64,000 nt of DNA, taken from positions 558,001 to 622,000 of the forward strand of contig NZ_SDLR01000001.1 in the NCBI RefSeq assembly GCF_004522215.1. The letters run 5' to 3'. Numbering within the stretch: the stretch's first letter is position 1; the number at the start of each line of letters is the position of its first letter. The position numbers were made by a program, and so were the translations under genes. The notes beneath the pieces were generated by a model that was not told the origin of the DNA, made no database searches, and worked only from the letters and a program-made list of their open reading frames with translations. This document shows positions 8,035-16,846 of this stretch, in pieces. The DNA is from Ammoniphilus sp. YIM 78166 (GTDB lineage Bacteria; Bacillota; Bacilli; Aneurinibacillales; RAOX-1).

Positions 8035-9009
8035 GTGTATGGTGGAATCTATGATCAAATAGATCAAGCGATGGAGAAGATTCGAGGAGGGCAAGTGAAT
8101 GAAGGCTTGTCCATTCTGCAGTTTTTGATGGGAGAAGCGGAAGGCCAACCGGATTTACAGCTTATATTGGCTGACGTGTTTTATGATTTGGGTCATGCAG
8201 ATACCGCACGAGCTCTGCTAGAGGAGTTACAAGATTATTTTGACGAGCTCACCACGGATATGCAGATTGAAGCAAGAACGCTTAAAGCGGAAATTATGAT
8301 TGATTTGGGCGAGTTGGATGAAGCGATGGAGGAGCTTTTCTCTTGCATTGACCTTGAGCCGGATTATACAAGAGCATCTCTACTACTTGCAGATATCTAT
8401 CTCATGCAGGACTTGCCGGAGATCGCTTGTCGACATCTTGAAAATATATTGGATCTCGAATCAGATCAAGAAGATGTGAGATTGATCCTTAGTGACTTGT
8501 ATCTGCAGCTTGGAGAACTAGAGAAGGCACAAGCCCATTTAGACCAGTTGATTGGAACAGAGCTTGAAGGGCAGGTAAGGCTGGTTCAAGCGAGATTATG
8601 GAGCCAAATGGGGAATTTTGAAGATGCCTATCGACAATTTCTCCAGTGCTGGACTACGGACCCGAGTCCCGATGCTTTATTCGGTCTTTCTGCAACGGCG
8701 CTGCAGCTCCATCAGACCGAGGAAGCAATTGAGTATGCAGAGGAGCTGCTCCAGCTAGATGCTAGTCATGTTGGAGCCTATCAGGTTCAAGCAGAGGCTT
8801 TTCTTCGTCTCGATCGACAGGATGAGGCTAGACAAGCTCTCATGAAAGCCCTGGACCTGCAGGACCAGGATGAAGCCATTCTGCTCAAGCTTGTGGAGAT
8901 TCATTATGCACAGGGAGAACTGGACGCTGCCAGGAAGTATGTTCAGCAATTACTTTCGGCTAACGAAGAGCACGAGGTTGCCTTGGAATGGCAGGGTAAA
9001 TTGAACTAA
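8035..9009 (+). CDS. ypiA: TPR-repeat protein, YpiA-like
   Basis: A tetratricopeptide-repeat protein of about 324 residues, acidic and fully helical, with roughly eight TPR units (for example ALLEELQDYF, ASLLLADIYLMQ and ALFGLSATALQLHQ). It is assigned as YpiA-like because ypiB and ypiF follow downstream, as in Bacillus subtilis, although it is shorter than YpiA. An in-frame ATG at 8029 is too close to the AGGGGG ribosome binding site (8022-8027); GTG 8035 has 7-nt spacing and is preferred. It lacks a signal peptide or enzyme motif, so it is probably a cytoplasmic scaffold. Confidence 0.75.
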   Translation: MYGGIYDQIDQAMEKIRGGQVNEGLSILQFLMGEAEGQPDLQLILADVFYDLGHADTARALLEELQDYFDELTTDMQIEARTLKAEIMIDLGELDEAMEELFSCIDLEPDYTRASLLLADIYLMQDLPEIACRHLENILDLESDQEDVRLILSDLYLQLGELEKAQAHLDQLIGTELEGQVRLVQARLWSQMGNFEDAYRQFLQCWTTDPSPDALFGLSATALQLHQTEEAIEYAEELLQLDASHVGAYQVQAEAFLRLDRQDEARQALMKALDLQDQDEAILLKLVEIHYAQGELDAARKYVQQLLSANEEHEVALEWQGKLN

Positions 9010-9020
9010 ATATAAAGATC

Positions 9021-9069
9021 ACAAACCGCTTCGTAGCTCTTGGCTGCGCATGAAGCGGTTTGTTTTTTT
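9021..9069 (+). terminator. Intrinsic terminator after the ypiA-like gene
   Basis: A 12-bp perfect stem (ACAAACCGCTTC / GAAGCGGTTTGT) with a 19-nt loop runs into seven Ts. Confidence 0.88.
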
Positions 9070-9167
9070 CTATGTAAATCGATTTTGAATAATTTGCGTT
9101 CGCTCAGGGTATAAGGGATCGTGAGATCGGTTAATAATGGAGCTAGGAGGAAGGGAGGGAAGCAGAT

Positions 9168-10295
9168 ATGAGGCTCGCAGAAATGCTAAGCTATGCCGAC
9201 ATCGATCAGCTTCACCAATTGGCGAGCACCTATGCTTGTGATTGTAACATCAATTCTAAAAATGAACTTATCCAATCTTTACTTACCTCTATTAAGAGGG
9301 ATTCAAACATTACGGAGCAACTAGAGACGTTGAAGAAGGAAGAGCTTCATTTTTTGATGTATATCGTTTTTGACTCGAGAACGAGCTTTACGCTCGAAGA
9401 TCTTAGAGCAAAAGCCAAATTTTCCTATATTCAGGACTTGGACCGAGATACGTATAGGAAACTGGTATCGGTAGCTTTGAAGAAGGGTTGGATTTTTAGA
9501 GGGTTATCGAAGAATGCAGGATCTTCCTTCCAAGTTCCAGAGGATATGAGACAGCGCTGGGCAAAGCTCATTTTAAGAATGGAGCTGGGAGATCAGCCTA
9601 AATACCAGGAGCCAAGTTTTTATCGCGATGAGGGATATGCTCTGGTTCAAGATCTCCAGCAGCTATTAACTTATATCGAGCGGCATCAGCCTCCCCTTAC
9701 ATCAGAGGGTGTCATATACAAGCGCAATCAACAGCAAATCATGGAACTGATGGCTGTTCAAGAAGAACTTGTTGAAAAAGGGGGGTGGCGATTTGGTTAC
9801 GGAAGGCATTTTCGGGAATACCCAGATCGGTTCTCTCTACTCTATGACTTTTGCTACTATAGAGGGTATCTAAAGGAAGACCCAGGAGCTTGTCTTTGGC
9901 TAACCCCCCAAGCGGAAGAAGCTCGGCAGCTCCCCCATGAGGTTCTCTCTACAGAGTTGTATAAGTTCTGGCTTCGGGTCTATAAAAGACCGATCAGTGG
10001 ACTGCCCATGTTCGCCCGTCTGATTGGGAAAGCAGCGGAAGCTTGGGTAAGCGAGGAGGTCTTGGTGGAGATGCTAGGAACCAAGATTCGATCATATTAT
10101 TACGATAAAGAAGAAAGTATTGCAAGAAATCGAATATTAAAAATGATGGTTCATTTAGGACTGCTCCGCAAAGGATTACTTGAAGAAGAGGTCTGGGGCT
10201 TTCAGACAACGACGATCGGCAGGAATCTTCTGGAATCTGTCGAAGGGTATGTAATGAAGGATATTGTTTTAGATCGAAAAGTAGAAAAGCCTTAA
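9168..10295 (+). CDS. Uncharacterised protein, possibly XPB/Ssl2 N-terminal-like
   Basis: I do not recognise this 375-residue protein with confidence. It has no signal peptide or transmembrane segment, is mostly helical, and appears to contain several winged-helix-like modules. The opening (MRLAEMLSYADIDQLHQLA), with KEELHFLMYIVF and a late KMMVHLGLLRKG...TTTIGRNLL, recalls proteins annotated with the helicase XPB/Ssl2 N-terminal domain, but no helicase motor follows. A strong AGGAGGAAGGGAGGG precedes the ATG. It is transcribed toward ypiB/ypiF and may be co-regulated with them. A nucleic-acid role is only a guess. Confidence 0.62.
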   Translation: MRLAEMLSYADIDQLHQLASTYACDCNINSKNELIQSLLTSIKRDSNITEQLETLKKEELHFLMYIVFDSRTSFTLEDLRAKAKFSYIQDLDRDTYRKLVSVALKKGWIFRGLSKNAGSSFQVPEDMRQRWAKLILRMELGDQPKYQEPSFYRDEGYALVQDLQQLLTYIERHQPPLTSEGVIYKRNQQQIMELMAVQEELVEKGGWRFGYGRHFREYPDRFSLLYDFCYYRGYLKEDPGACLWLTPQAEEARQLPHEVLSTELYKFWLRVYKRPISGLPMFARLIGKAAEAWVSEEVLVEMLGTKIRSYYYDKEESIARNRILKMMVHLGLLRKGLLEEEVWGFQTTTIGRNLLESVEGYVMKDIVLDRKVEKP

Positions 10296-10344
10296 ATATA
10301 AAAATCCGAAAATTGTGAACTTTTTATAGAGGAGGTTTTTGTTT

Positions 10345-10911
10345 GTGGGTGAAGCAGCTGTATCCGTATCTGCCAAAAAAGAATTTATTCGCTGGTTCTT
10401 GACTAAATATCAACTGAAGAAAAAAGAAGGCACATGGCTGTTCAATTATATGTTGTCGGATGAACGTCTATTGGAGAAAGTTCATTTTACAGATGATCTT
10501 CGCAACCGGGAAAAAACCATGATCATTTCAACTCTTTGTTCACAGGCCACTCCATTTCAATTTCAAAAGCAGTCTAAGATTTACTACGATGTGGAAAGAG
10601 CCTTTCATGATGTTCGACTAAACCCAGAAGAAGATGTTTATATCTCCCTTTATTTTAAGGATCGGCTGTTATGTCCACAGTATCTGGCAGTATTGGAGGG
10701 AAGACCTATGGAAGGGCAACGTGTCTCGCAAGAGGATGTAATGAGTTTGATTGCGGAGATTGTCATGGATAAAGCGATTCGAAAGCAGCGATTAAAGACG
10801 CTCTATGCAGAAATCGACCACTCCCTTCAAGAGGGGAACTCCGATCAATTTTTTATTCTTTCAAGAGAGTGGAATGAGCTTAGAGCACTCGAGTTGGAAC
10901 TAGAGAGTTGA
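10345..10911 (+). CDS. ypiB: UPF0302 family protein YpiB
   Basis: A 188-residue protein of the UPF0302/YpiB family, recognisable by [27 protein letters not shown] near the N-terminus, the central F-x2-Q-x4[14 protein letters not shown] segment, and a helical C-terminal tail ([12 protein letters not shown]..). The family is found across Bacillales upstream of ypiF and qcrABC; its molecular role is not well established. A TTG at 10339 is only 3 nt from GGAGG, while GTG 10345 has 9-nt spacing and gives a product close to the usual length. Confidence 0.88.
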   Translation: MGEAAVSVSAKKEFIRWFLTKYQLKKKEGTWLFNYMLSDERLLEKVHFTDDLRNREKTMIISTLCSQATPFQFQKQSKIYYDVERAFHDVRLNPEEDVYISLYFKDRLLCPQYLAVLEGRPMEGQRVSQEDVMSLIAEIVMDKAIRKQRLKTLYAEIDHSLQEGNSDQFFILSREWNELRALELELES

Positions 10912-10950
10912 CAACATCCTTTAATTCCATGAAAATACTTAAGTAACGAA

Positions 10951-10974
10951 AACTCGGAGACCCCGAGTTTTTTT
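10951..10974 (+). terminator. Intrinsic terminator after ypiB
   Basis: AACTCGG / CCGAGTT stem with a 5-nt loop followed by seven Ts. The next gene starts 36 bases later with its own AAGGAGGAG site. Confidence 0.75.
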
Positions 10975-11009
10975 CTGTACCTTTTATAGAACCAAGGAGG
11001 AGACTTCTT

Positions 11010-11426
11010 ATGAGATGGACATTAGAAGATATGAAAACATATGAAGGGGCAAAGGAATACATCGATACGGCTCTCATTCCCATCTATTATCTATCCCCAA
11101 GTGAGTTAGGCGTAGCTAAGGTGCAGGAGCAGAGATGGATGGAAGAGATTTGCGTGTACGCGGAAAGGCAGCTGACGGGAAGAATCGTTCTGTTCCCCAC
11201 CCTTTACTTATTGAAGCAGGAGACTGAGAGTATACCACCTTTTCAAGCCGATTCATTCCCCCATGTACTTTTTGTTACAACCGAAGAATCAATGGAGAAA
11301 AGTTTAGCAGGATTGAATTTTTCTGCTTATTTCTTAGAGCGGAAAGAAGACGAAGAGGATCTTTCCGTGATGGTAAAGGAAGGAAAAAAATTGACACAAA
11401 AAATAATGGAGCTGTGGAAAAAATAG
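11010..11426 (+). CDS. ypiF: YpiF family protein (DUF2487)
   Basis: A 138-residue cytoplasmic protein of the YpiF family, starting MRWTLEDMKTYEGAKEYIDTA and containing IPIYYLSPSELG and GRIVLFPTLYLL. The fold looks alpha/beta. Function is not established; the gene is a constant neighbour between ypiB and the qcr operon in Bacillales. AAGGAGGAG lies 8 bases before the ATG. The following 265 bases contain no gene but do contain a good vegetative promoter for qcrA. Confidence 0.85.
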   Translation: MRWTLEDMKTYEGAKEYIDTALIPIYYLSPSELGVAKVQEQRWMEEICVYAERQLTGRIVLFPTLYLLKQETESIPPFQADSFPHVLFVTTEESMEKSLAGLNFSAYFLERKEDEEDLSVMVKEGKKLTQKIMELWKK

Positions 11427-11580
11427 TTTTCTTTGGTATTGCCCAAGGTTTGGAAGGACAAACTATCTATGGAAATGCCTTATTCTCAAGTAAGTGAAGT
11501 ATCGGTGTCAAGAGAAGACATAAAATGTTCACAAAACCTTTTCAAACTCGAATACTTTGTATGTCGTCTACAAGATAGTC

Positions 11581-11610
11581 TTGACACTCTTCGTTCTATT
11601 TCGCTATCAT
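11581..11610 (+). promoter_or_regulatory. Sigma-A promoter for the qcrABC operon
   Basis: A perfect TTGACA (11581-11586), an 18-nt spacer and TATCAT (11605-11610) lie about 80 bases before the qcrA start. No overlapping operator is obvious. Confidence 0.65.
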
Positions 11611-11691
11611 TGAAATGTCCTAGTTTCAGTGTGTATTATTCTGTGGTCCGTACGGACTTTTTCAATTAGAAGGATAGGAGGTCAGAGAGAA

Positions 11692-12192
11692 ATGAGTAAG
11701 AAAGACATTTCCAGGCGGACGTTTTTGAACTACATGCTCATGGGTACTGGTGGCTTTTTAGCTGCAGGGATGATCACCCCGATGGCTCGTTTTGCCTTGG
11801 ACCCTGCCTTGAAGGCAGATGCAGGCGGAGGAGACATGGTAGCTGTAACGACTGTAGATCAGTTAACGAGCGAGCCGCAACGTTTTGACTTTAAAGTCAA
11901 AGTGACAGATGGTTGGTACAAGACTGAAATTCCACTGTCCGCTTGGGTGTATACAGAAGGGGATAATATCATTGCCTTATCGCCGATCTGTAAGCATTTG
12001 GGCTGTACGGTTCAATGGAATACGGAACCAAGTAAGGAAAATCACTTCTTTTGTCCATGTCACTTCGGTTTCTACGAGAAAAACGGGAAGAACGTTCCCA
12101 ATACTCCTCCACTTGCGCCGCTCGATAAGTATGCGTACGAAGTGAAGGAAGGAAAACTTTATCTGGGTAAACCAGAACCAAATCCTGTTTAG
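11692..12192 (+). CDS. qcrA: Menaquinol:cytochrome c reductase, Rieske iron-sulfur subunit
   Basis: A 166-residue Rieske protein of the bc (b6c) complex. A twin-arginine signal-anchor (SRRTF at 8-12, then a hydrophobic stretch to about 30) places it in the membrane through the Tat route. The 2Fe-2S cluster ligands are Cys100, His102, Cys121 and His124, and Cys105/Cys123 form the stabilising disulfide (CKHLGC and CPCHFG boxes). The open frame extends upstream to 11629, but ATG 11692 has AGGAGGT upstream and restores the Tat motif to the N-terminus. It is the first gene of qcrABC, and its stop codon overlaps the qcrB ribosome binding site. Confidence 0.96.
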   Translation: MSKKDISRRTFLNYMLMGTGGFLAAGMITPMARFALDPALKADAGGGDMVAVTTVDQLTSEPQRFDFKVKVTDGWYKTEIPLSAWVYTEGDNIIALSPICKHLGCTVQWNTEPSKENHFFCPCHFGFYEKNGKNVPNTPPLAPLDKYAYEVKEGKLYLGKPEPNPV

Positions 12193-12208
12193 GAGGGGCG
12201 TAAACTAA

Positions 12209-12880
12209 ATGATTAAGCAAATCTACGACTGGGTCGATGAGCGCCTCAATATTACGCCGATGTGGCGGGATATCGCCGATCATGAGGTGCCTGAGCACGT
12301 AAACCCAGCGCATCACTTTTCCGCATTTGTATACTGTTTTGGCGGATTGACCTTCTTCATTACCGTTATTCAGATCCTTTCAGGCATGTTCCTGACGATG
12401 TATTATGTTCCCGACGTTATTAACGCCTATGAATCCGTTCGCTACCTGCAAAACGAAGTAGCGTTTGGTGTTATTATTCGCGGTATGCATCACTGGGGTG
12501 CCAGTCTTGTTATCGTTATGATGTTCCTACATACTTTACGTGTGTTCTTTACTGGATCTTATAAGCATCCGCGTGAATTGAACTGGGTAGTGGGGATGTT
12601 AATTTTCTTTGTAATGCTAGGTCTTGGATTTACAGGATACCTACTTCCTTGGGATAACACGGCTTACTTCGCAACTAAGGTAGGGGTAGAGATTGCAGCT
12701 ACAGTACCTTTCATTGGTACATTCATCAAGCATCTATTAACTGGTGGAGAAATTCTTGGTGCTCAAACGCTTGCTCGCTTCTTTGCGATTCATGTATTCT
12801 TCTTGCCAGGTGCATTGTTAGGGCTTCTAGGGGCACACTTTATCATTATTCGTAGACAAGGTATTTCTGGGCCTCTATAA
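12209..12880 (+). CDS. qcrB: Menaquinol:cytochrome c reductase, cytochrome b subunit
   Basis: A 223-residue cytochrome b6-type integral membrane subunit with four transmembrane helices. The haem ligands are His94/His108 in one pair and His195/His210 in the other, spaced as in cytochrome b6. Cys43 is the residue that covalently holds the extra haem in Bacillus QcrB, and it is conserved here. It forms the quinol oxidation core with qcrA and qcrC. AGGAGGGG overlapping the qcrA stop codon drives translation. Confidence 0.97.
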   Translation: MIKQIYDWVDERLNITPMWRDIADHEVPEHVNPAHHFSAFVYCFGGLTFFITVIQILSGMFLTMYYVPDVINAYESVRYLQNEVAFGVIIRGMHHWGASLVIVMMFLHTLRVFFTGSYKHPRELNWVVGMLIFFVMLGLGFTGYLLPWDNTAYFATKVGVEIAATVPFIGTFIKHLLTGGEILGAQTLARFFAIHVFFLPGALLGLLGAHFIIIRRQGISGPL

Positions 12881-12936
12881 AATCAAACTATTACAAGAAG
12901 TTTACGTAAAATCGCTAAGAGGGGGGTACATGGAGA

Positions 12937-13728
12937 ATGGCAAAGCAAGATAAAACAATAGAATACGTTGGCGATTCACGGGTTCCTGCCAAGCGCGAAC
13001 CAAACATCTCGCCTTCTTATTCGGAATTTCCAGGGAAAAATGAGCCGTTCTGGCCTAACTTTCTACTTAAGGAATGGATGGTAGCAGCGGTTGCTTTAAT
13101 GGCTTTCCTCATTTTAACGGTAAGTCATCCATCACCATTAACGGATAAAGCAGATCCAACGAATACGGACTTCACTCCGCTTCCGGACTGGTACTTCTTA
13201 TTCCTTTTCCAATTGTTGAAGTATCCATGGGCATCTGGAGATTGGGTATTAATCGGTATCATGGGGATTCCGGGACTCATGTTCGGGGGCTTGCTACTCG
13301 CTCCGTTCTTGGATCGCGGACCTGATCGTCGCTGGACGAAAAGACCCGTATCTTCTGGTTTAATGTTCATAGGTATCATCTCTATCGTTTACTTGACATG
13401 GGCAGCTATGGATGAGCATCATAAGCATCATCCTCCTAAGGAGAAAGATGCAAGTCATGCAGCGCCTGCCCCAGCGGCCCCAGCTCCTGCTGAGACCGAT
13501 CACCCAGGTGCAGAGGTATGGGCCAAGCAACAAACATGTCAAGCATGTCACGGTGTAGATATGGGTGGCGGTGGCGGCCCTGCATTAGCGCAGGTCGGCG
13601 GACATCTTACTGCAGATGAGATTAAGAACGTTATCGTCAATGGACGTGGCGCCATGTCTGGCGGAATGTTCAATGGCTCTGATGAAGAACTTGATCAATT
13701 GGTTGAGTATCTGGCAAGCTTGAAATAA
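12937..13728 (+). CDS. qcrC: Menaquinol:cytochrome c reductase, subunit IV-cytochrome c fusion
   Basis: A 263-residue fusion typical of Firmicutes. The N-terminal half corresponds to b6f subunit IV, with three transmembrane helices and the PLPDWYFLFLFQLL quinone-site segment. An Ala/Pro-rich linker (about 172-186) follows, then an extracytoplasmic cytochrome c domain. Haem is bound by CQACH (Cys201, Cys204, His205), with Met240 or Met244 in GAMSGGMFNG as axial ligand. The linker begins after a His-rich stretch (HHKHHPP). Start ATG 12937 has GAGGGGGGTAC upstream. A strong terminator ends the operon. Confidence 0.96.
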   Translation: MAKQDKTIEYVGDSRVPAKREPNISPSYSEFPGKNEPFWPNFLLKEWMVAAVALMAFLILTVSHPSPLTDKADPTNTDFTPLPDWYFLFLFQLLKYPWASGDWVLIGIMGIPGLMFGGLLLAPFLDRGPDRRWTKRPVSSGLMFIGIISIVYLTWAAMDEHHKHHPPKEKDASHAAPAPAAPAPAETDHPGAEVWAKQQTCQACHGVDMGGGGGPALAQVGGHLTADEIKNVIVNGRGAMSGGMFNGSDEELDQLVEYLASLK

Positions 13729-13735
13729 ATGAAGG

Positions 13736-13767
13736 AACTGACTGTTCTCGAACAGTCAGTTTTTTTC
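13736..13767 (+). terminator. Intrinsic terminator of the qcrABC operon
   Basis: An 11-bp perfect stem (AACTGACTGTT / AACAGTCAGTT) with a CTCG loop ends in a run of seven Ts. Confidence 0.92.
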
Positions 13768-13840
13768 GTTCAGGGAGTATATTCTTATTCGATCCTGTCA
13801 TTCCTAGTATAAAAGAATGAAGGATGTTACGGAGGATGCG

Positions 13841-14440
13841 ATGACTACGGTATACCATTGGTTGATGGGGTCCTTGAGGCAGTCTTGGTTTTTATGGTCC
13901 CTTATCGTGATAAATTTTTTAGGCTCTATCTATGGTTTCTACTGGTATAAGGATCAATTGGAACAAACATCTCCGGTTTGGCTGCGTATCTTCGTTCCAG
14001 ATAGTCCAACAGGAAGTATTTTATTTACGTTCTTTTTAATTGCCTTACTGATCGGGAGAAGCATTCCTACTCTGGAAGCTTTTGCAGCTGTGACTAATTT
14101 TAAATACGGAGTTTGGGCCGTAGCCGTCATCATTGGAGGATGGGCGATGGGAGGAACGAAGCAATGGACAGACTATATGCTGATGTTTTCTCATGCAGGA
14201 ATGGCAATCGAGAGCTTGCTCTATGCAAAATTCTATACGATTCGTTTCCGCCACATTCTAGCAGTAGGAATATGGACCACTTGGAATGATTGGATGGACT
14301 ATATGCTTGGTATTCATCCTTGGCTGCCGAGAGTCTTGAATCCTTATACTCCGACTATTGGCTGGTTGACCTTCGCTCTGAGCTTGTTTTCTTTGGGTAT
14401 CATTTACTACTTGGTTCAAAAAAATAGAAAAATGGTCTAA
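13841..14440 (+). CDS. ypjA: DUF1405 membrane protein YpjA
   Basis: A 199-residue integral membrane protein with about five or six hydrophobic helices and the DUF1405 features FLGSIYGFYWYKDQL and WNDWMDYMLGIHPWLP. The function is unknown. In Bacillus it follows qcrC, as here. The open frame starts at 13817, but ATG 13841 is placed correctly after ACGGAGG (13830-13836). The DWMDY and HP motifs on the extracytoplasmic side suggest a conserved functional site, which is my inference. Confidence 0.86.
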   Translation: MTTVYHWLMGSLRQSWFLWSLIVINFLGSIYGFYWYKDQLEQTSPVWLRIFVPDSPTGSILFTFFLIALLIGRSIPTLEAFAAVTNFKYGVWAVAVIIGGWAMGGTKQWTDYMLMFSHAGMAIESLLYAKFYTIRFRHILAVGIWTTWNDWMDYMLGIHPWLPRVLNPYTPTIGWLTFALSLFSLGIIYYLVQKNRKMV

Positions 14441-14517
14441 TCTTGTCCAGCCTCCCATAAGATGAAGGTAGAATTGTGTCCAAGGAAATAGGGGTACACA
14501 AAAAGGGAGGGTTTGCG

Positions 14518-15324
14518 TTGGATAAGAAGTTTTTTTTATTTATGATAACCATCCTCCTGATGGTATCAACTATACCTATGCTTGCAACAGCGAAAACGGC
14601 CGAATCCCCCCAACAGATTCTGCTCAAGGATCTCGACCGATTATCGCAGGAAGCCTTAAAGTTGACTGAGGAAGGACAGTTTGAGGCAGCGAAAGCGAAG
14701 CTCGACGAATTGGCTCAGCGATTTACGCAGGTGGATTTAAATCAAAGCGTAAGTTTAAAAGCATTAGAGCTTGCGTCTCACTCTATGGTTAAAGGAAAGC
14801 TAGCCTATGCGAATGCTTCGCTAGATAAAGATGAAGCCTTGTGGCACGCAACTCAAATTCGTATTTTAATCGATGCATTAACTCATCCCCACCAGCCGAT
14901 CTGGAAGGGATTCCATATGACTTATTTACAGCAAATTAGTAAGATGATTCATCACTCCGAGAGAGAAGAAGCGGATAGCCTCGATAAATCTCTTCAAGAG
15001 CATATGAAGCTCTACTTAATCTTGAAGCCTGCTTTTGCGGTTAATCATAACCCATCAACAATGGATAAAATAGATTCCTTATATGGGATACTTCAACAAG
15101 AGACTCACCAGGAAAAAGTGAATTGGGGGACTGTTGAGACTTCACTTGATCAACTAAAAGGCTTGACTGGGAATCTCTTTCTTGGTCAGGAAGATCCTAC
15201 TTTTGCCTGGTATATCAGCAGTAACTCACCAGTAGCGATGATCACGTTAATCGGATTAATTTTGCTGACCGTACTAACCTATGTAGGATGGCGAATGTAT
15301 ATGGGGCAAAGATATAGCGTGTAA
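14518..15324 (+). CDS. ypjB: Sporulation protein YpjB family
   Basis: A 268-residue secreted or membrane-tethered protein: an N-terminal signal peptide (to about residue 25, ending ATAKTAES), a helical ectodomain, and one C-terminal transmembrane helix (about 238-260) with a short basic tail. This matches YpjB, annotated as a sporulation protein in Bacillus. TTG 14518 is preferred over upstream GTG 14476 because AAGGGAGGG lies at the correct distance and the signal peptide then begins at residue 1. It is followed by a terminator. Confidence 0.84.
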   Translation: MDKKFFLFMITILLMVSTIPMLATAKTAESPQQILLKDLDRLSQEALKLTEEGQFEAAKAKLDELAQRFTQVDLNQSVSLKALELASHSMVKGKLAYANASLDKDEALWHATQIRILIDALTHPHQPIWKGFHMTYLQQISKMIHHSEREEADSLDKSLQEHMKLYLILKPAFAVNHNPSTMDKIDSLYGILQQETHQEKVNWGTVETSLDQLKGLTGNLFLGQEDPTFAWYISSNSPVAMITLIGLILLTVLTYVGWRMYMGQRYSV

Positions 15325-15337
15325 CAGCAGATAGTAT

Positions 15338-15366
15338 AAAAAGCTGGCCGGATGGGCAGCTTTTTG
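15338..15366 (+). terminator. Terminator between convergent ypjB and ypjC
   Basis: AAAAAGCTG / CAGCTTTTT form a 9-bp stem with a 10-nt loop. A-rich and T-rich flanks on the two sides let it work in both directions for the converging genes. Confidence 0.75.
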
Positions 15367-15373
15367 TGTTAGG

Positions 15374-16231
15374 TTATGCTTCTTTTAGCGGTCTCTTCTG
15401 TTCATCATGAGTAAAGCCTTCACCGAGTACTTCGTGAACATCATTAACGATAACAAAGGCAAAAGGGTCCACTTCATGGATGAGTCCCTTGAGCCTAACT
15501 GTTTCATTTCGGCTTACCACACAATAAAGGACATCTTTCGTTACTCCAGTCCAGCCGCCTTTTCCGTTGAGCAAGGTTGCCCCTCGTTCCATTTCCGTCA
15601 TGATCAATCTGGCAATCTCATCATTCTTTTCAGAGATCACGGTTATGGCTTTGGCTGCATAGGAGCCCTCTTGAACAAAGTCGATTACTCGGGAACCGAT
15701 AAACACGGCCACGAGCGTATACATCGCACCCGTTAAGTCAAGATAGATAAGAGAGATGCCAATCACCGCGAAGTCAGCTATAAACATCGTTCTTCCAATA
15801 CTCCAGCCTTTATATTTATTAAGTAGCCGAGCAATAATATCGACGCCGCCGGTCGTACCTCCAAAACGAAAGACGATACCCAACCCCACGCCAACGGATA
15901 CACCGGCATATAGGGCTGCAAGGAGGGAGTCCTCGAGGGGCAAACGAAATTGTCCGAAGATCGTCAGGAAGAAAGACAGGGATAAGGTTCCGAGAACCGT
16001 ATAAGCCAAGGCAACTTTACCAAGAACCTTCCACCCGACAAGTAAGAGGGGAATGTTGATAAGTAAATTAACCAGTCCGGGATCCCAGTTAAAAATAAAT
16101 TTAGTTAAAATGGTAATACCCGTAACGCCGCCTTCAGCTAAATGATTAGCGATATTGAAATAGTTAATGCCAAAACCCATGATGGCAGATCCGAGTAAGA
16201 TCATAACGACGTTTTTTAGTCTATGCTTCAT
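15374..16231 (-). CDS. ypjC: YitT-family membrane protein YpjC
   Basis: A 285-residue protein of the YitT/DUF161 family: five or six transmembrane helices (GSAIMGFGINYF, NHLAEGGVTGITIL and FGGTTGGVDIIA are family features), then a cytoplasmic DUF2179 domain of about 75 residues (AITVISEKNDEIARLIM...GATLLNGKGGWTG). The substrate is not established. The open frame continues to 16267, but ATG 16231 follows AGGTGGG by 8 bases and is the likely start. It is divergent from the mazG-like gene, so the 150 bases between them must hold both promoters. Confidence 0.88.
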   Translation of the reverse strand: MKHRLKNVVMILLGSAIMGFGINYFNIANHLAEGGVTGITILTKFIFNWDPGLVNLLINIPLLLVGWKVLGKVALAYTVLGTLSLSFFLTIFGQFRLPLEDSLLAALYAGVSVGVGLGIVFRFGGTTGGVDIIARLLNKYKGWSIGRTMFIADFAVIGISLIYLDLTGAMYTLVAVFIGSRVIDFVQEGSYAAKAITVISEKNDEIARLIMTEMERGATLLNGKGGWTGVTKDVLYCVVSRNETVRLKGLIHEVDPFAFVIVNDVHEVLGEGFTHDEQKRPLKEA

Positions 16232-16380
16232 ATTTTTAGCCCACCTAATAAAAAAAGTATAAATCAACTTCTATAATACCTAGTATGTTCTGCTGTTGTC
16301 TAGGAAATAGGTCCATTCATTCATTCGTGTTATAATAAGGATATTATTTACATGTAAGGTTACAAGAAAGGGTGGGACGC

Positions 16381-16710
16381 ATGTCTAAAGAAATGACGAT
16401 CAAAGAAATGCAGACAGAGGTGGATGCGTACATCTCTCAATTTAAAGAAGGGTATTTCAGCCCACTGGCGCTAATGGCTCGTTTAACGGAAGAAGCTGGC
16501 GAGCTTGCCCGTGAAGTCAATCATTACTATGGAGAAAAGCCTAAACGGGCAGATGAAAAAGAAAATTCGATTGACATGGAATTAGCGGACTGTCTATTCA
16601 TAATCACGTGCTTTGCTAATTCTTTAAACATTGATTTAGAAGAGGCTTTTCATCGCATGATGCACAAGTTTAATACAAGAGACGCAAACCGATGGACCAG
16701 AAAAGACTAG
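16381..16710 (+). CDS. ypjD: MazG-like nucleotide pyrophosphohydrolase YpjD
   Basis: A 109-residue all-alpha NTP pyrophosphatase of the MazG superfamily. The Mg-binding EExxE (TEEAGELARE) and the second acidic motif (DMELADCLFII) are intact. Members hydrolyse nucleoside triphosphates to monophosphates, probably to clear non-canonical nucleotides. ATG 16381 is preferred over GTG 16372, since AAAGGGTGG then lies at the correct distance. A TATAAT-like element occurs at about 16330. This gene normally precedes dapB; here a TPR gene is inserted between them. Confidence 0.9.
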   Translation: MSKEMTIKEMQTEVDAYISQFKEGYFSPLALMARLTEEAGELAREVNHYYGEKPKRADEKENSIDMELADCLFIITCFANSLNIDLEEAFHRMMHKFNTRDANRWTRKD

Positions 16711-16846
16711 TTCATCTATTTCCAATGGATACGGAATCGGTGTATAATTTGGTATGATTGATGGAAGTTAGGTTACACGGACTTAATAGGCTGTACATAT
16801 ACTGTACCATGATTGAACATTCGCAGAAAAAAGGAATGTGATAGCC

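Noticed and set aside
12881..12936. Terminator between qcrB and qcrC
   Set aside because: No stem with a T run is present; the three genes read as one operon.
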